DNA of 35,569 nt from Sulfurimonas sp. (GCA_002899765.1 PPDH01000026.1:1-35569); one strand, 5' to 3'. Shown: positions 7,768-16,652, numbered from the stretch's first letter. A program made the numbers and translations. The notes: generated from the sequence alone by a model not told the origin.

Positions 7768-9198
7768 ATGGGAAAATTTGTTAACAGTATAGAAGAGTTT
7801 TTTACTTTTTGTGAGGAAAATGATGTTCAATTTGTAGATTTAAGATTTACGGACATTAAAGGTACTTGGCATCATGTAAGCTACAGAACGAGCGCAGTAA
7901 CAAGAGAAATACTTGAAAACGGTTTTCCGTTTGACGGCTCGTCTATAGATGCATGGCAACCGATTAACAGATCCGACATGATTTTAAAAGCAGATGTTCC
8001 TACGGCATTTTTGGATCCTTTTACAGCAGATCCTACCATCATCGTTTTTTGTGACGTTTATGACATATATAAAAACCGTATGTATGAGAGATGCCCGCGT
8101 TCTATCGCAAAAGCTGCACTAAAACATGCTGAATCTCTAGGTATTGCAGATGCTGCATATTTTGGACCTGAAAATGAATTTTTTGTTTTTGACAATATTC
8201 AATTTGTCGACAACCCTAATGAAGCAGGATACAAGATTGACACTGAAGAGGGTGAGTGGAACTCAAACACAAACTATGCAGACATGTACAACTCAGGTCA
8301 CAGACCTGGGAACAAAGGCGGTTACTTTCCTGTAGCTCCTACTGACAGCATGGTTGACTTAAGAGCTGAAATGATGTTGGTTTTAGAGCAAGTAGGTTTA
8401 GAGGTAATTCTCGGACATCATGAAGTTGCTCAGGGTCAAGGCGAAATCGGTATCGTATTCTCAGATATGATTACTGCGGCTGACAATGTTCAAAAACTAA
8501 AATATGTTATTAAAATGGTAGCGCACCTAAACGGTAAAACTGCTACATTTATGCAAAAACCTATATTTGGCGACAACGGTAACGGTATGCACGTACACCA
8601 ATCACTCTGGAAAGAGGGCAAAAACCTTTTCTATGAGAAAGGGAACTACGCTAACATAAGCGAAATGGCGCTTCACTACATCGGCGGTATCTTTAAACAT
8701 GCCCGCTCACTTGCGGCATTTACAAATCCTACGACAAACTCTTACAAGAGACTTATCCCTGGATTTGAAGCTCCTTCAATTTTGACATACTCTATGCAAA
8801 ACCGTTCGGCATCTTGCCGTATTCCTTACGGCTCGGGTGAAAAATCAACTCGTGTTGAGATGAGATTTCCAGACTCGACTGCATGCCCATACTTAGCGTT
8901 CTCTGCTATGATGATGGCAGGACTTGACGGTATAAAAAACAAAGATATCCCAATCGGTCCGATGGATGAGGATTTATTTGAACTTACTTTAGATGAGATT
9001 CGTGAAAAAGGTATACCTCAAATGCCGCACACACTTCGCGGTTCACTAGAGTCACTTATCCGTGATAACGATTTCTTAAAACCTGTATTTACGCAAGAAT
9101 TTATCAGCGCATACAAAGATTACAGATTTCAAAGAGACGTTTGGCCTGATGAGGGTCGTCCGACTGCTTATGAGTTTAAAACAACATACCAGTGTTAA
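7768..9198 (+). CDS. glnA: Glutamine synthetase type I
   Basis: This 476-residue enzyme makes glutamine from glutamate, ammonia and ATP and is the entry point for nitrogen. Recognisable blocks are FDGSSIDAW, the metal-binding [36 protein letters not shown] and the glutamate/ATP site [10 protein letters not shown] with RSASCRIP. The length fits the dodecameric GSI class. In E. coli GlnA the adenylylated tyrosine lies in NLYDL; the matching segment here is [10 protein letters not shown] with Phe at about residue 404. The enzyme therefore cannot be modified at that site. The gene stands alone with its own promoter and a downstream hairpin. Confidence 0.97.
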   Translation: MGKFVNSIEEFFTFCEENDVQFVDLRFTDIKGTWHHVSYRTSAVTREILENGFPFDGSSIDAWQPINRSDMILKADVPTAFLDPFTADPTIIVFCDVYDIYKNRMYERCPRSIAKAALKHAESLGIADAAYFGPENEFFVFDNIQFVDNPNEAGYKIDTEEGEWNSNTNYADMYNSGHRPGNKGGYFPVAPTDSMVDLRAEMMLVLEQVGLEVILGHHEVAQGQGEIGIVFSDMITAADNVQKLKYVIKMVAHLNGKTATFMQKPIFGDNGNGMHVHQSLWKEGKNLFYEKGNYANISEMALHYIGGIFKHARSLAAFTNPTTNSYKRLIPGFEAPSILTYSMQNRSASCRIPYGSGEKSTRVEMRFPDSTACPYLAFSAMMMAGLDGIKNKDIPIGPMDEDLFELTLDEIREKGIPQMPHTLRGSLESLIRDNDFLKPVFTQEFISAYKDYRFQRDVWPDEGRPTAYEFKTTYQC

Positions 9199-9216
9199 TC
9201 GGCTTTTAAACTTTAT

Positions 9217-9237
9217 ATCCCGCTTTTTTTGCGGGAT
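9217..9237 (+). terminator. Terminator-like hairpin after glnA
   Basis: A perfect 7-bp GC-rich stem, ATCCCGC / GCGGGAT, encloses a loop of seven T. The usual U tract after the stem is missing (TACCTCCCCTTTT follows), so this may be a weak terminator or a 3'-end stabilising hairpin. Confidence 0.5.
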
Positions 9238-9276
9238 TACCTCCCCTTTTAAAACAATCAAGTAACCAAATTTTGC

Positions 9277-9319
9277 TATAATTCGCTTCACAATAATAGT
9301 ATGTAAGAGTGCATTATTG
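9277..9319 (+). promoter_or_regulatory. leuA promoter and leader hairpin
   Basis: TTGCTATAAT places a perfect -10 at 9277-9282, so transcription should start near 9289. The leader contains a 7-bp inverted repeat, CAATAAT (9291-9297) and ATTATTG (9313-9319), with a 15-base loop. No leucine-rich leader peptide or T-box pattern is visible, so attenuation of the classical kind is not supported. The ribosome binding site is AAAGG, about six bases before the ATG at 9343. Confidence 0.45.
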
Positions 9320-9342
9320 AAATTCAAGTTTAAAGGTATATT

Positions 9343-11001
9343 ATGAAAAATATTCCAGAGGGGAAATATCGCCCATATTCAAAGATAGATTTGCAAAATA
9401 GAAAATGGCCTGACAATACAATAACAAAAGCTCCAAAATGGTGCAGTGTGGATTTGCGTGACGGCAATCAAGCACTTATAAACCCGATGGACATGACTAA
9501 AAAACTATCTCTCTTTGCACTCTTACTAAAAATCGGATTTAAAGAGATTGAGGTTGGTTTTCCATCCGCTTCTAAAGTAGAATTTGATTTTTTACGCCAC
9601 CTTGTTGATGAGTCGCTTATCCCTGATGACGTAACTATACAAGTCTTAGTTCAAGCAAGAGAGCATCTTATAGCTAAAACCTTTGAAGCGCTTAAAGGCG
9701 TAAAAAAAGCTACAGTGCATCTTTACAACTCAACGTCAACCGCTCAAAGAAAGATGGTTTTTCAAAAATCAAAAGAGGAGATTATCGCTCTTGCACTAGA
9801 GGGTGTTGATTTGGTCAAAAAGTATGAGAAAAAACATGACGGAGAGATATTTTTAGAGTATTCGCCTGAGAGTTTTACGGGAACCGAGCTTGAGTTTGCT
9901 GCAGAGATCTCCAATGCGGTAACGGCGAGATGGGGTATTGGCAGCAGCAGAAAAGTAATTATCAATCTTCCTGCAACGGTAGAGATGTCGACTCCAAATG
10001 TTTACGCAGACCAGATTGAGTGGATGAGCCAACATTTACATAACCGCGAAAATGTCATCATCTCAACGCATACTCATAACGACAGGGGAACAAGCGTAGC
10101 TGCAACGGAGTTAGCACTTTTAGCGGGTGCGGACAGAGTAGAAGGCACGCTTTTGTGTAACGGCGAGAGAACGGGAAATGTGGATATCATCACGCTTGCA
10201 CTTAACATGACAACGCAGGGTGTTGAGTCAAATCTTGACTTTAGCGATGTAAATGAAGTTTTAGATATTGTTGAGAGATGTACGGAGATAGAGACTCATG
10301 TACGCCACCCTTATGTCGGAGAACTTGTATATACGGCATTTTCAGGCTCACACCAAGACGCCATCAACAAAGGTTTGGCTTACAGAAAAGCTCACAATGA
10401 AGTTTTCTGGGAAGTCCCTTATCTGCCAATCGATCCTGAGGATGTCGGAAGAAGTTATGAGAGCATTATCCGCATCAATTCGCAATCGGGCAAAGGCGGT
10501 GTTGCTTATATACTGGAGAAAAATTTCGGTTATCAGCTTCCAAAAGCGATGCACCCCGAAGTAGGCAAACTTGTTCAAGACGTAAGCGATAAAAAAGGTC
10601 AAGAACTTACCGCGGAGGAGTTGTTTGAGATTTTTAACGAAAACTACTTCAAAGTAAAAGAGCATATTTCACTGATAGATTTTACGGTCTCTTCGATAAA
10701 AGGCGTCTCAAAATGCACTCTAACCTACTTCCATGAGGGTATAGAAATCGTAGCGGAGGGAGAGGGCAACGGACCTGTCGATGCATGCAAAGATGCTTTG
10801 ATGAAAAACTATAAAAATGAGTTTTCTATCAACTCATATTTTGAGCACTCTTTTGGAAACAAAAGCTCTGCAAAAGCTATAGCTTACATAGAGATAGAGA
10901 CAAAAGATACCCTCTCATGCTTTGGTGTCGGCGCAGACAACGACATAGCTACGGCTTCTGTAAAAGCGCTCTTTTGCGCATTAAACAGAGCGTTTCATTA
11001 G
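9343..11001 (+). CDS. leuA: 2-isopropylmalate synthase, long type
   Basis: This 552-residue enzyme catalyses the first committed step of leucine synthesis (2-oxoisovalerate plus acetyl-CoA). The catalytic TIM barrel shows WCSVDLRDGNQALINPMD at the start and the metal-binding ISTHTHNDRGTSVAATELALLAGADRVEGTLLCNGERTGNVD. Residues about 430-552 form the leucine-binding regulatory domain (FTVSSIKGVSKCTLTYFHEG and CFGVGADNDIATASVKALFCALNRA). The opening KYRPYSKIDLQNRKWPDNTITKAPKW and the length mark the long class known from yeast and actinobacteria. The roughly 510-residue class found in E. coli is different. It is monocistronic here, and a palindromic repeat begins 5 bp after its stop. Confidence 0.95.
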   Translation: MKNIPEGKYRPYSKIDLQNRKWPDNTITKAPKWCSVDLRDGNQALINPMDMTKKLSLFALLLKIGFKEIEVGFPSASKVEFDFLRHLVDESLIPDDVTIQVLVQAREHLIAKTFEALKGVKKATVHLYNSTSTAQRKMVFQKSKEEIIALALEGVDLVKKYEKKHDGEIFLEYSPESFTGTELEFAAEISNAVTARWGIGSSRKVIINLPATVEMSTPNVYADQIEWMSQHLHNRENVIISTHTHNDRGTSVAATELALLAGADRVEGTLLCNGERTGNVDIITLALNMTTQGVESNLDFSDVNEVLDIVERCTEIETHVRHPYVGELVYTAFSGSHQDAINKGLAYRKAHNEVFWEVPYLPIDPEDVGRSYESIIRINSQSGKGGVAYILEKNFGYQLPKAMHPEVGKLVQDVSDKKGQELTAEELFEIFNENYFKVKEHISLIDFTVSSIKGVSKCTLTYFHEGIEIVAEGEGNGPVDACKDALMKNYKNEFSINSYFEHSFGNKSSAKAIAYIEIETKDTLSCFGVGADNDIATASVKALFCALNRAFH

Positions 11002-11005
11002 AGTC

Positions 11006-11077
11006 TAGATTGCTTCGTCGGCTATGCCTCCTCGCAATGACGAAGGGTAGTCATTGCGAGCAAAGCGCGGCAATCTA
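11006..11077. repeat. Dispersed-type palindromic repeat
   Basis: The element has outer arms TAGATTGC (11006-11013) and GCAATCTA (11070-11077) and an inner perfect 11-bp stem CTCGCAATGAC / GTCATTGCGAG with an 8-base loop (11031-11060). The wording GTCATTGCGAG...CAAAGCGCGGCAATCT is that of a palindromic intergenic repeat that recurs in many unrelated bacterial genomes. It is seen once here, so its dispersal in this genome is an inference. It begins five bases after leuA and may protect or terminate the mRNA. Confidence 0.75.
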
Positions 11078-11083
11078 ATTTAG

Positions 11084-12247
11084 TCAAAACGACAAACTCC
11101 ACTTAAAAAAGTAACTGCTCTTATATGCTCCAAATTCACTATCACTTTTACCGCTAAGTATCTGTGCACCAAGAGTAAAAGTGTTGTAATCATTGAGAGT
11201 GTAGCTCAAACTAGGCGATATAAAGCGCGAATTTTTATCTGTGAAACTCTATATATAGAGCAGCGAAGCATCTAAAAAGAGGTTAAAAGTATAAGCAATA
11301 CTGACTCCGCTGTAAAAGTTTGAATTTAGCAGATTTGATAAAATATCCGAATTAAGATTTAAAAGCGTCTCTTCGTAAGTAAAATCTTTTGAGCTGTAAA
11401 TCGTCTCAAATACCAATGTGACACCGTTTACAAAACCGTACTCAGCGCCCACAATTCCTTGAAAAAACTCCACTTCATACTCTTGATTAAGGACATTAAA
11501 AATAGTACTTTTTATATATCCCGCTTCACTTCTTAACTCTACTCCCGTATCTGCAAGATTACCCTCTATCTCATAAGCAAACATCTTAGTTTTATCTGAG
11601 TAGACAATATTTACTCCGACATCGGCAAAACCGAGATACCCTTTATAGCCTCCTCTATACTTAAACTTTTTTTCTGAGTTTTGGCTTGCTACGAAAGTGA
11701 CATGTGAAGTATCGCTTAGGTATCTAACGTATGAGAGAGCACTTACTCCGTAAATCTCATCCGGCTCTATCGCGTAGCTGTTTTTTGGGTTAAATATATT
11801 TGTAGGCGTCCATATCCGCCCTACTCCCATGGAGATGTTTTGCAAACCTGCCACCGCTCTGTTTTTTGCATCCTCATAACCTACATAGGCTCTGTAGAGT
11901 TTTGCATACATTGCTCCATTGCCGTAATCTTTAAAATTTGTCTGCGTGCTAAAAGAAGTATCTGAGCGGGAATTTTTCAGGTACGCGAAATCGTTTGAGT
12001 CTGTGTAAGCGTCTCCAAAATAATTTACTCCGTCGCCGATTATGCTTCCAAAATAGCCCTCATGTGAATAATCCAAATAGAGTCTAAACCTATTATAGTT
12101 GTACTCTTCTCTTTTTGCTTGCAGTCCTATATTTGAACCTTGAGAGATTGTAATGTTCGTATTTGTCACTCTGTAATTAACATCGCCAAAGAGTACTACG
12201 CCAAAAAAGAGCAGAAGAAAAAGTACTTTTTTAGAGTTCATTGTCAT
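11084..12247 (-). pseudogene. Outer-membrane beta-barrel with an in-frame amber stop
   Basis: A signal peptide (MTMNSKKVLFLLLFFGVVLFG) is followed by alternating aromatic/polar strands typical of an outer-membrane barrel, for example YNYNRFRLYLDYSHEGYFGS and RAYVGYEDAKNRAVAGLQNISMG. Translation meets TAG at 11249-11251 after 332 codons (DASLLYI-stop). The same frame stays open for 54 more codons to TGA at 11084-11086 and clearly continues the barrel: SPSLSYTLNDYNTFTLGAQI, ending KWSLSF with the C-terminal Phe expected for BAM insertion. Intact, it would be 387 residues. It is the last gene of the LolA/FtsX/ATPase operon and overlaps the ATPase end by 17 bp. It is probably the outer-membrane partner, of a DUF1302-like kind; that family is a guess. 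The in-frame continuation is directly visible. Confidence 0.75.
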
Positions 12248-12911
12248 CCACTATTGCCCCGTCATTTAGCGTAACGATTCTTCTGACACTCTCCATAATA
12301 AGCTCATCATGTTAAGCAAAAAGAATACTTACTCCCTCTTTTTCGTTAAGCTCTCTCATCATGTTCATAAGAATTTTGGAGTTGTTGGAATCAAGATTTG
12401 CCGTCGGCTCGTCTGCTAAGATGATTTTTGGTTTCGCCGCAACTGCACGTGCGACTGCAACTCTTTGCTGCTGCCCTCCGCTTAGTGCATTTGGGAGCGA
12501 TTTGAGCTTATTGTCAATTTCTAGAAGCGTTGCAACTTCCAGAACTCTTTGCTTTATCTCTTTATCGCTAAAGCCGCGGAGTCTCATCACAAAACCTATA
12601 TTTTCCTCGACATTTAAAACCGGTATAAGGTTATATGCCTGAAAAACAAATCCCAACTCATTCAGTCTCAGTGTCGTGCGTGACTCCTCATCCAAAGAAC
12701 TTATCTCTTTGTCTTGAAGATATATCTTGCCGCTGTCGCAACTATCAAGCGCGCCTATTATATTTAAAAGCGTAGTTTTGCCACATCCAGAAGGACCGCC
12801 AAAAAGCGTAAACTCTCCCGCTTCTATACTAAGATTTATATCGCGAAGCGCATGAACCTCTCTTGGTTAACCCTTAAAAAAATACTTGTTTACATCTTGG
12901 AGTTTTATCAT
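12231..12911 (-). pseudogene. LolD/MacB-type ABC ATPase with two in-frame stops
   Basis: The frame from the ATG at 12909-12911 to the TAA at 12231-12233 would give 226 residues, the normal LolD length. It contains every ABC motif: Walker [12 protein letters not shown] loop VFQAYNLIPVLNVEENI, signature LSGGQQQR, Walker B IILADEPTANLD and H-loop FA-stop-HDELIME. Two stops break it. TAA at 12867-12869 is codon 15, between KYFFKG and PREVHALRDI. TAA at 12312-12314 sits just before the switch histidine. No start codon lies between the first stop and Walker A, so internal initiation would lose the ATP site. Both stops are one base from sense codons (for example GAA and TCA). Its ATG overlaps the upstream permease stop (ATGA). 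Confidence 0.85.
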
Positions 12912-14119
12912 TTCTCTGCCTTAATCACTTCTATGGGATTGAGTTTTTTTATCTTTCTTAGCGGGATAATTACACTAAATATGGACGCAGCCATAATCGC
13001 GCCCAAAGTGGTCGTAAAGTAAGAAGTTTTTATGGTGGCGTATATTACCGCCTCATAACCCCACGTCGCTAAAGCATCGGAAAATGCGCTTAAATCTATA
13101 CCGTAATGCTCAAGATAGGTAAGCAAAACGGCTCCTAAAAGCGCTCCGCTGAGATATCCTAGAACCCCGATAACTATAGACTCTAAAAATATCTGAATGG
13201 TTATATATTTGTAGTGCATGCCCACGCTTATCATGATTCCAAATTCGCGGACTCTGTCCAATATGGAGACATACATGACGCCGAAAATCCCTATGAATAC
13301 GACTCCCATAACTATTAGTAATGTTACCGAGTTAAATATAATCATCAAATCCTGCATCTGTTTTATCATAGGCTGCAACTCTAAAAAACTTTTGACATCA
13401 AGATTTGCAAATGCTATCTTAAGTTTGCCGTAAAGCTCTTTATCTTCGCCTCTGATAGCAATCTGCATAGCATTTTTGGAGTCGGTTCCTAGAAATTTAT
13501 GCAGCTGATTGATATCTATGAAAATAGCGCTGTTGTCAAGGGAGATATTTGTTGTCTGAACAATGGCTCTAACGTAAAGCGCTATAGAGTTTATCTCTCC
13601 TCTTATATCCTGTGTGGAAAAAACAACCTTTGAACCCACCCCGACTTTGAGTGTTTTTGCAAGTTCTATCCCTACGATAGCACCCTGTTTTTGCAAATCT
13701 ATACTGCCCTCTTTCAAAAACTCGCTAAACTTTCCAAAACGCTCCTCCTCTTGTAAATCTATGCCGACAACGGATGCAAACGATGATTTTCTCGCAGTTG
13801 AGAGAAGCCCTTCTGCTTTTACTCTTAAAACAACCGCTTGGGCGCCTTGCATATTCTCTATTTGTGCTTTTATTTCATCTGCATTTTTTATCATATATGC
13901 TAAATCTTTGTTTATTCTATACTCTTTTGCAAAGATGCTTATATCCCCGCTGTCACTTCTTTTGTTCTTATCTACCATGTTCTCGACCATGCCGTCGTAA
14001 ATACCTTCTATAGCAAGCATCATGCTCATGCTCACCGCAATCATGATGATAACTAGAAGTGTTCTGGAGCGTCTTAAAAATGAGTTTTTCCATGCCAGTT
14101 TTAGTATAAGCTTATACAT
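12908..14119 (-). CDS. FtsX/MacB-like ABC permease (second)
   Basis: This 403-residue inner-membrane protein is read from the ATG at 14117-14119, which has GAGG a few bases upstream; a TTG 15 bp earlier lies inside that ribosome binding site. It has the MacB/LolC layout: an N-terminal helix after KLAWKNSFLRRSRTLLVIIMIAVSMSMML, a periplasmic domain (about 45-270) and three C-terminal helices with VREFGIMISVGMHYKYITIQIFLESIVIGVLGY and IPLRKIKKLNPIEVIKAEK at the end. The last motif is the typical end of such permeases. It overlaps the first permease gene by 8 bp. It has no intact ATPase in this operon. Confidence 0.9.
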   Translation of the reverse strand: MYKLILKLAWKNSFLRRSRTLLVIIMIAVSMSMMLAIEGIYDGMVENMVDKNKRSDSGDISIFAKEYRINKDLAYMIKNADEIKAQIENMQGAQAVVLRVKAEGLLSTARKSSFASVVGIDLQEEERFGKFSEFLKEGSIDLQKQGAIVGIELAKTLKVGVGSKVVFSTQDIRGEINSIALYVRAIVQTTNISLDNSAIFIDINQLHKFLGTDSKNAMQIAIRGEDKELYGKLKIAFANLDVKSFLELQPMIKQMQDLMIIFNSVTLLIVMGVVFIGIFGVMYVSILDRVREFGIMISVGMHYKYITIQIFLESIVIGVLGYLSGALLGAVLLTYLEHYGIDLSAFSDALATWGYEAVIYATIKTSYFTTTLGAIMAASIFSVIIPLRKIKKLNPIEVIKAEK

Positions 14120-15332
14120 GTCTTGTCGCCTCAATCGGTCTAAATGAGTTTATGTACATGTAAGGGTACAAAATACTCAAAAAATTCAGCAGATAGATAA
14201 CTCCGACATTCCAACCGATAGTAAATAGATTATAATCAAATGTTATCTCATCTGAGACGATTCCGTAATCCTTGTACATGTCGGCAATCCCATCTATAAC
14301 GATAGGATTTATATTATAATAGTAACAGATATAAGCGGCAATCGGCGTTGCCAAAAGAGTTGCAAAGATAGAAAGCAGAGCAATTTCATAAAAAAGAAGC
14401 AAGAAAATATTTCTTTTTGAAAGCCCTATACAACGCAAAACACCAAACTCTTTTATACGCGAGCTGACATTTACAAAACCGTAAATCATAATCACAAAAA
14501 AGATTACAACCATAAACAAAGAGAGGGAGATATACCCAAAAACGGAATCAATTTCCATAATCTCAACCATACTCTTCATAAGCGTCTTCCATGTAAGAGA
14601 CTCTAGATTTTCATCATCAAGCATTGAGATGATTTGCTCATTTACCTTGTCTGCATCCTCTATATTTTTCAGCTTTAGAGTTATATAAGAAGCTCTATTT
14701 TTTGCATTCATCAACTCATCAAAATAACTTCTTGCAACAAACGAGGTACTTGAATCAAACTCAAACGAGCCTGTTTTAAATACTCCGCATACCCTAAGCA
14801 TATCAGCCGCAAAAGAGCCGTCACTTGCGCTTCCGATAAAAGCAACCTCATCGCCGATGCCGAGTTTTAGTTTTTTGAGCAGTTCTGCGCCCATGTAGAT
14901 ACAGTTTGCAGAGCCATCATCCAAAAAAGAACCCTCTATAAGTGCCGACTTAAGAGAGCTTAAAACTCTCTCCTTGTTTGGCTCTATTCCCGCTACCATA
15001 GAGGCAGCTGAGTACTCCTTGTTTGAGAGCAGGCCGTATGTCTCATACCTTGGACTGTACTCCTCAATAGCATCTATTTTTTCAAGTTTATCCGTAATGA
15101 CTTTAACGTCTTGTATAAGATATTCGTTGCCGCCGATATCGCGATAATCTTTACGATAAATCTCTATAGCGCCTGTATAGATTTTTAGCGAATTTTCAAG
15201 CATGGAGTTATGTGAACCGTCTTGCAGAGATATATAGAGTATAAAAAGCATCGTCGATACAAAGGTCAAAACAGCCGTTGCGATGGAGCGTCCTTTGTAA
15301 AAGAGAATGTTTTTAAGTGCAAGTTTAAACAT
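14112..15332 (-). CDS. FtsX/MacB-like ABC permease (first)
   Basis: This 406-residue protein has the same architecture as its neighbour: MFKLALKNILFYKGRSIATAVLTFVS at the N-terminus, a large periplasmic domain containing SPRYETYGLLSN and VCGVFKTGSFEFDSSTSFVARSYF, then three helices with SRIKEFGVLRCIGLSKRNIFLLLFYEIALLSIFA and the ending SFRPIEATRHV. The two permeases are paralogues and probably form a heterodimer like LolC/LolE. It follows the LolA-like gene after 11 bp. In the family such proteins are mechanotransmitters that extract lipids, lipoproteins or peptides from the inner membrane; the substrate here is unknown. Confidence 0.92.
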   Translation of the reverse strand: MFKLALKNILFYKGRSIATAVLTFVSTMLFILYISLQDGSHNSMLENSLKIYTGAIEIYRKDYRDIGGNEYLIQDVKVITDKLEKIDAIEEYSPRYETYGLLSNKEYSAASMVAGIEPNKERVLSSLKSALIEGSFLDDGSANCIYMGAELLKKLKLGIGDEVAFIGSASDGSFAADMLRVCGVFKTGSFEFDSSTSFVARSYFDELMNAKNRASYITLKLKNIEDADKVNEQIISMLDDENLESLTWKTLMKSMVEIMEIDSVFGYISLSLFMVVIFFVIMIYGFVNVSSRIKEFGVLRCIGLSKRNIFLLLFYEIALLSIFATLLATPIAAYICYYYNINPIVIDGIADMYKDYGIVSDEITFDYNLFTIGWNVGVIYLLNFLSILYPYMYINSFRPIEATRHV

Positions 15333-15343
15333 TTCTGCTCATC

Positions 15344-16072
15344 CTACTTTGAAAATCTCTTCAAGGCGCTTTTTGTAAAGTACTCTTCTGATATTTTCGT
15401 ATCATACTCAACCTCTTCTAAAATCATCTCCGTGTACCTGCCCTCAGTATCGCTTGATTGTACCATCCAGTAGGTCGGGATATAGTAATTGCCGACCTTT
15501 TTTACATCTTTATAGATAAAATATCTTACCTCTTTACCCTCTTCATCGTAAAATATATCTTTGTGAGATGTGTAGGTCGTAGTGTCTATATTAAGAGTGA
15601 TTTTTCCCCAGACCACGGGAGCATTCTCTTTTGGCGTAAGTTCAATTGTTACTACACTGCCCTCTCTTTTAATGATTTTTGGCTCATAATCCTCTACAAT
15701 CGAACTCTGTTTTACCATATCATCGTTTGTTATATCGCTTCCCATCCATTTTTGAAGCATCATGGAGGGCGGTATTTTTATGATTCTCTCTATCTTTGGA
15801 ACATACTGCCACATCTCTCTATCCAGACTCAAAAAGGTGATTCCTTCATCTTTTGGAGGATATATAATTTTTACAAAGCTCTTTTTTGTTCCCTGCGAAT
15901 AACTCTGCATCTTCATAACACGTTCGTGCCCCATAGAGACTATCTTCATGTTTAACTTCATATAGATATTTTTGCCTCTGAAGTTTTCATCAAGTTTTTT
16001 GATTATCTCATGCGCCTCATCACCAATGAGGTGCGCCATAAATATAAAAATAACTACAACAATCTTGCCCAT
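15344..16072 (-). CDS. LolA-like outer-membrane lipoprotein-sorting protein
   Basis: This 242-residue periplasmic protein has a signal peptide (MGKIVVVIFIFMAHLIG). It belongs to the LolA-like family that accompanies RND or MacB-type exporters (COG2834 type) rather than true LolA. The tell-tale motif is WQYVPKIERIIKIPPSMMLQKWMGSDITNDDMV, followed by VVWGKITLNID and VGNYYIPTYWMV strands of an open beta barrel with a lipid-binding cavity. It is first in the operon, with AAAGG six bases before its ATG. It would carry a hydrophobic cargo from the permeases to the outer-membrane protein. Confidence 0.9.
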   Translation of the reverse strand: MGKIVVVIFIFMAHLIGDEAHEIIKKLDENFRGKNIYMKLNMKIVSMGHERVMKMQSYSQGTKKSFVKIIYPPKDEGITFLSLDREMWQYVPKIERIIKIPPSMMLQKWMGSDITNDDMVKQSSIVEDYEPKIIKREGSVVTIELTPKENAPVVWGKITLNIDTTTYTSHKDIFYDEEGKEVRYFIYKDVKKVGNYYIPTYWMVQSSDTEGRYTEMILEEVEYDTKISEEYFTKSALKRFSK

Positions 16073-16152
16073 ATGCAGCCTTTTGGAAAATCTTCTCTAT
16101 TTTACTCTCTATTCTTTAAAAAATTTTTAAGGCTAACCCTAAAAAATTATGT

Positions 16153-16158
16153 TACAAT
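16153..16158 (+). promoter_or_regulatory. -10 element for the cytochrome gene
   Basis: TACAAT at 16153-16158 lies 28 bp before the ATG at 16187, and AAGGAG at 16174-16179 is a strong ribosome binding site. No clear -35 is visible. Confidence 0.4.
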
Positions 16159-16186
16159 CAATCATAACAAAATAAGGAGTTCTAAT

Positions 16187-16612
16187 ATGTTAAAAAAAAC
16201 AGCAGCTGTAAGTAGTTTACTAATTCTACTTTTTACCCCGCTTAGTGCATACGATCTCAAATCAAACATGATACAGCTTGGAGCAGAACTTGCCGAAGTT
16301 CAAAAGTCATTTATAGCCAGTGACCAGAAAGGTGTCGAAGTTTCTATTAAACGTTTTTCGCAACATGCGCAGGATTTATTGGGAAATAAAGAGAATTTTT
16401 CTGCAATGCTTCCAAAGGACAAAAAACATAAAGCAAATGAAGCCGTTATGAGCGCGCAAATCATAAGCCATAATGTTCAAATAATTTTGGATGCTATTGA
16501 AAACAAATACAATCAATCGGGAATAGTTCGCCGCGAAGAGTCCCAAAGAGCTTACACTTACATAGAACATGCCTGTTTTCGTTGTCACAACATAGTGCGC
16601 GATAAGTATTAA
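16187..16612 (+). CDS. Periplasmic cytochrome c'-like monohaem protein
   Basis: The 141-residue reading from the ATG at 16187 has AAGGAG upstream and a clear signal peptide (MLKKTAAVSSLLILLFTPLSA); the frame stays open further upstream, but that part lacks both. The body is helical, and the single haem motif CFRCH lies at residues 130-134, close to the C-terminus. That placement is typical of four-helix cytochromes c' and c556. Such proteins bind NO or act as small electron carriers; no partner is adjacent, so the role is open. It converges on pbp1A, with a hairpin between them. Confidence 0.8.
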   Translation: MLKKTAAVSSLLILLFTPLSAYDLKSNMIQLGAELAEVQKSFIASDQKGVEVSIKRFSQHAQDLLGNKENFSAMLPKDKKHKANEAVMSAQIISHNVQIILDAIENKYNQSGIVRREESQRAYTYIEHACFRCHNIVRDKY

Positions 16613-16622
16613 GCTTAGTTTT

Positions 16623-16652
16623 GAGATGCTGCTTTTAAAAAAGAAGCATCTC
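16623..16652. terminator. Hairpin between convergent cytochrome and pbp1A genes
   Basis: An 8-bp perfect stem GAGATGCT (16623-16630) / AGCATCTC (16645-16652) with a 14-base loop spans the pbp1A stop codon. T runs after the stem are short in both directions, so it may be a weak two-way terminator. Confidence 0.4.

Noticed and set aside
9301-9306. Minimal ATG-TAA start-stop in the leuA leader as a regulatory mini-ORF
   Set aside because: There is no ribosome binding site in front of it, and such hexamers occur by chance in AT-rich DNA.
15458-15955. A 165-codon plus-strand ORF
   Set aside because: It lies opposite the LolA-like gene and its residue composition is that of an antisense frame.
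16010-16186. A 59-codon N-terminal extension of the cytochrome c'-like protein
   Set aside because: It overlaps the divergent LolA-like gene and promoter region, while the ATG at 16187 has AAGGAG and a signal peptide.
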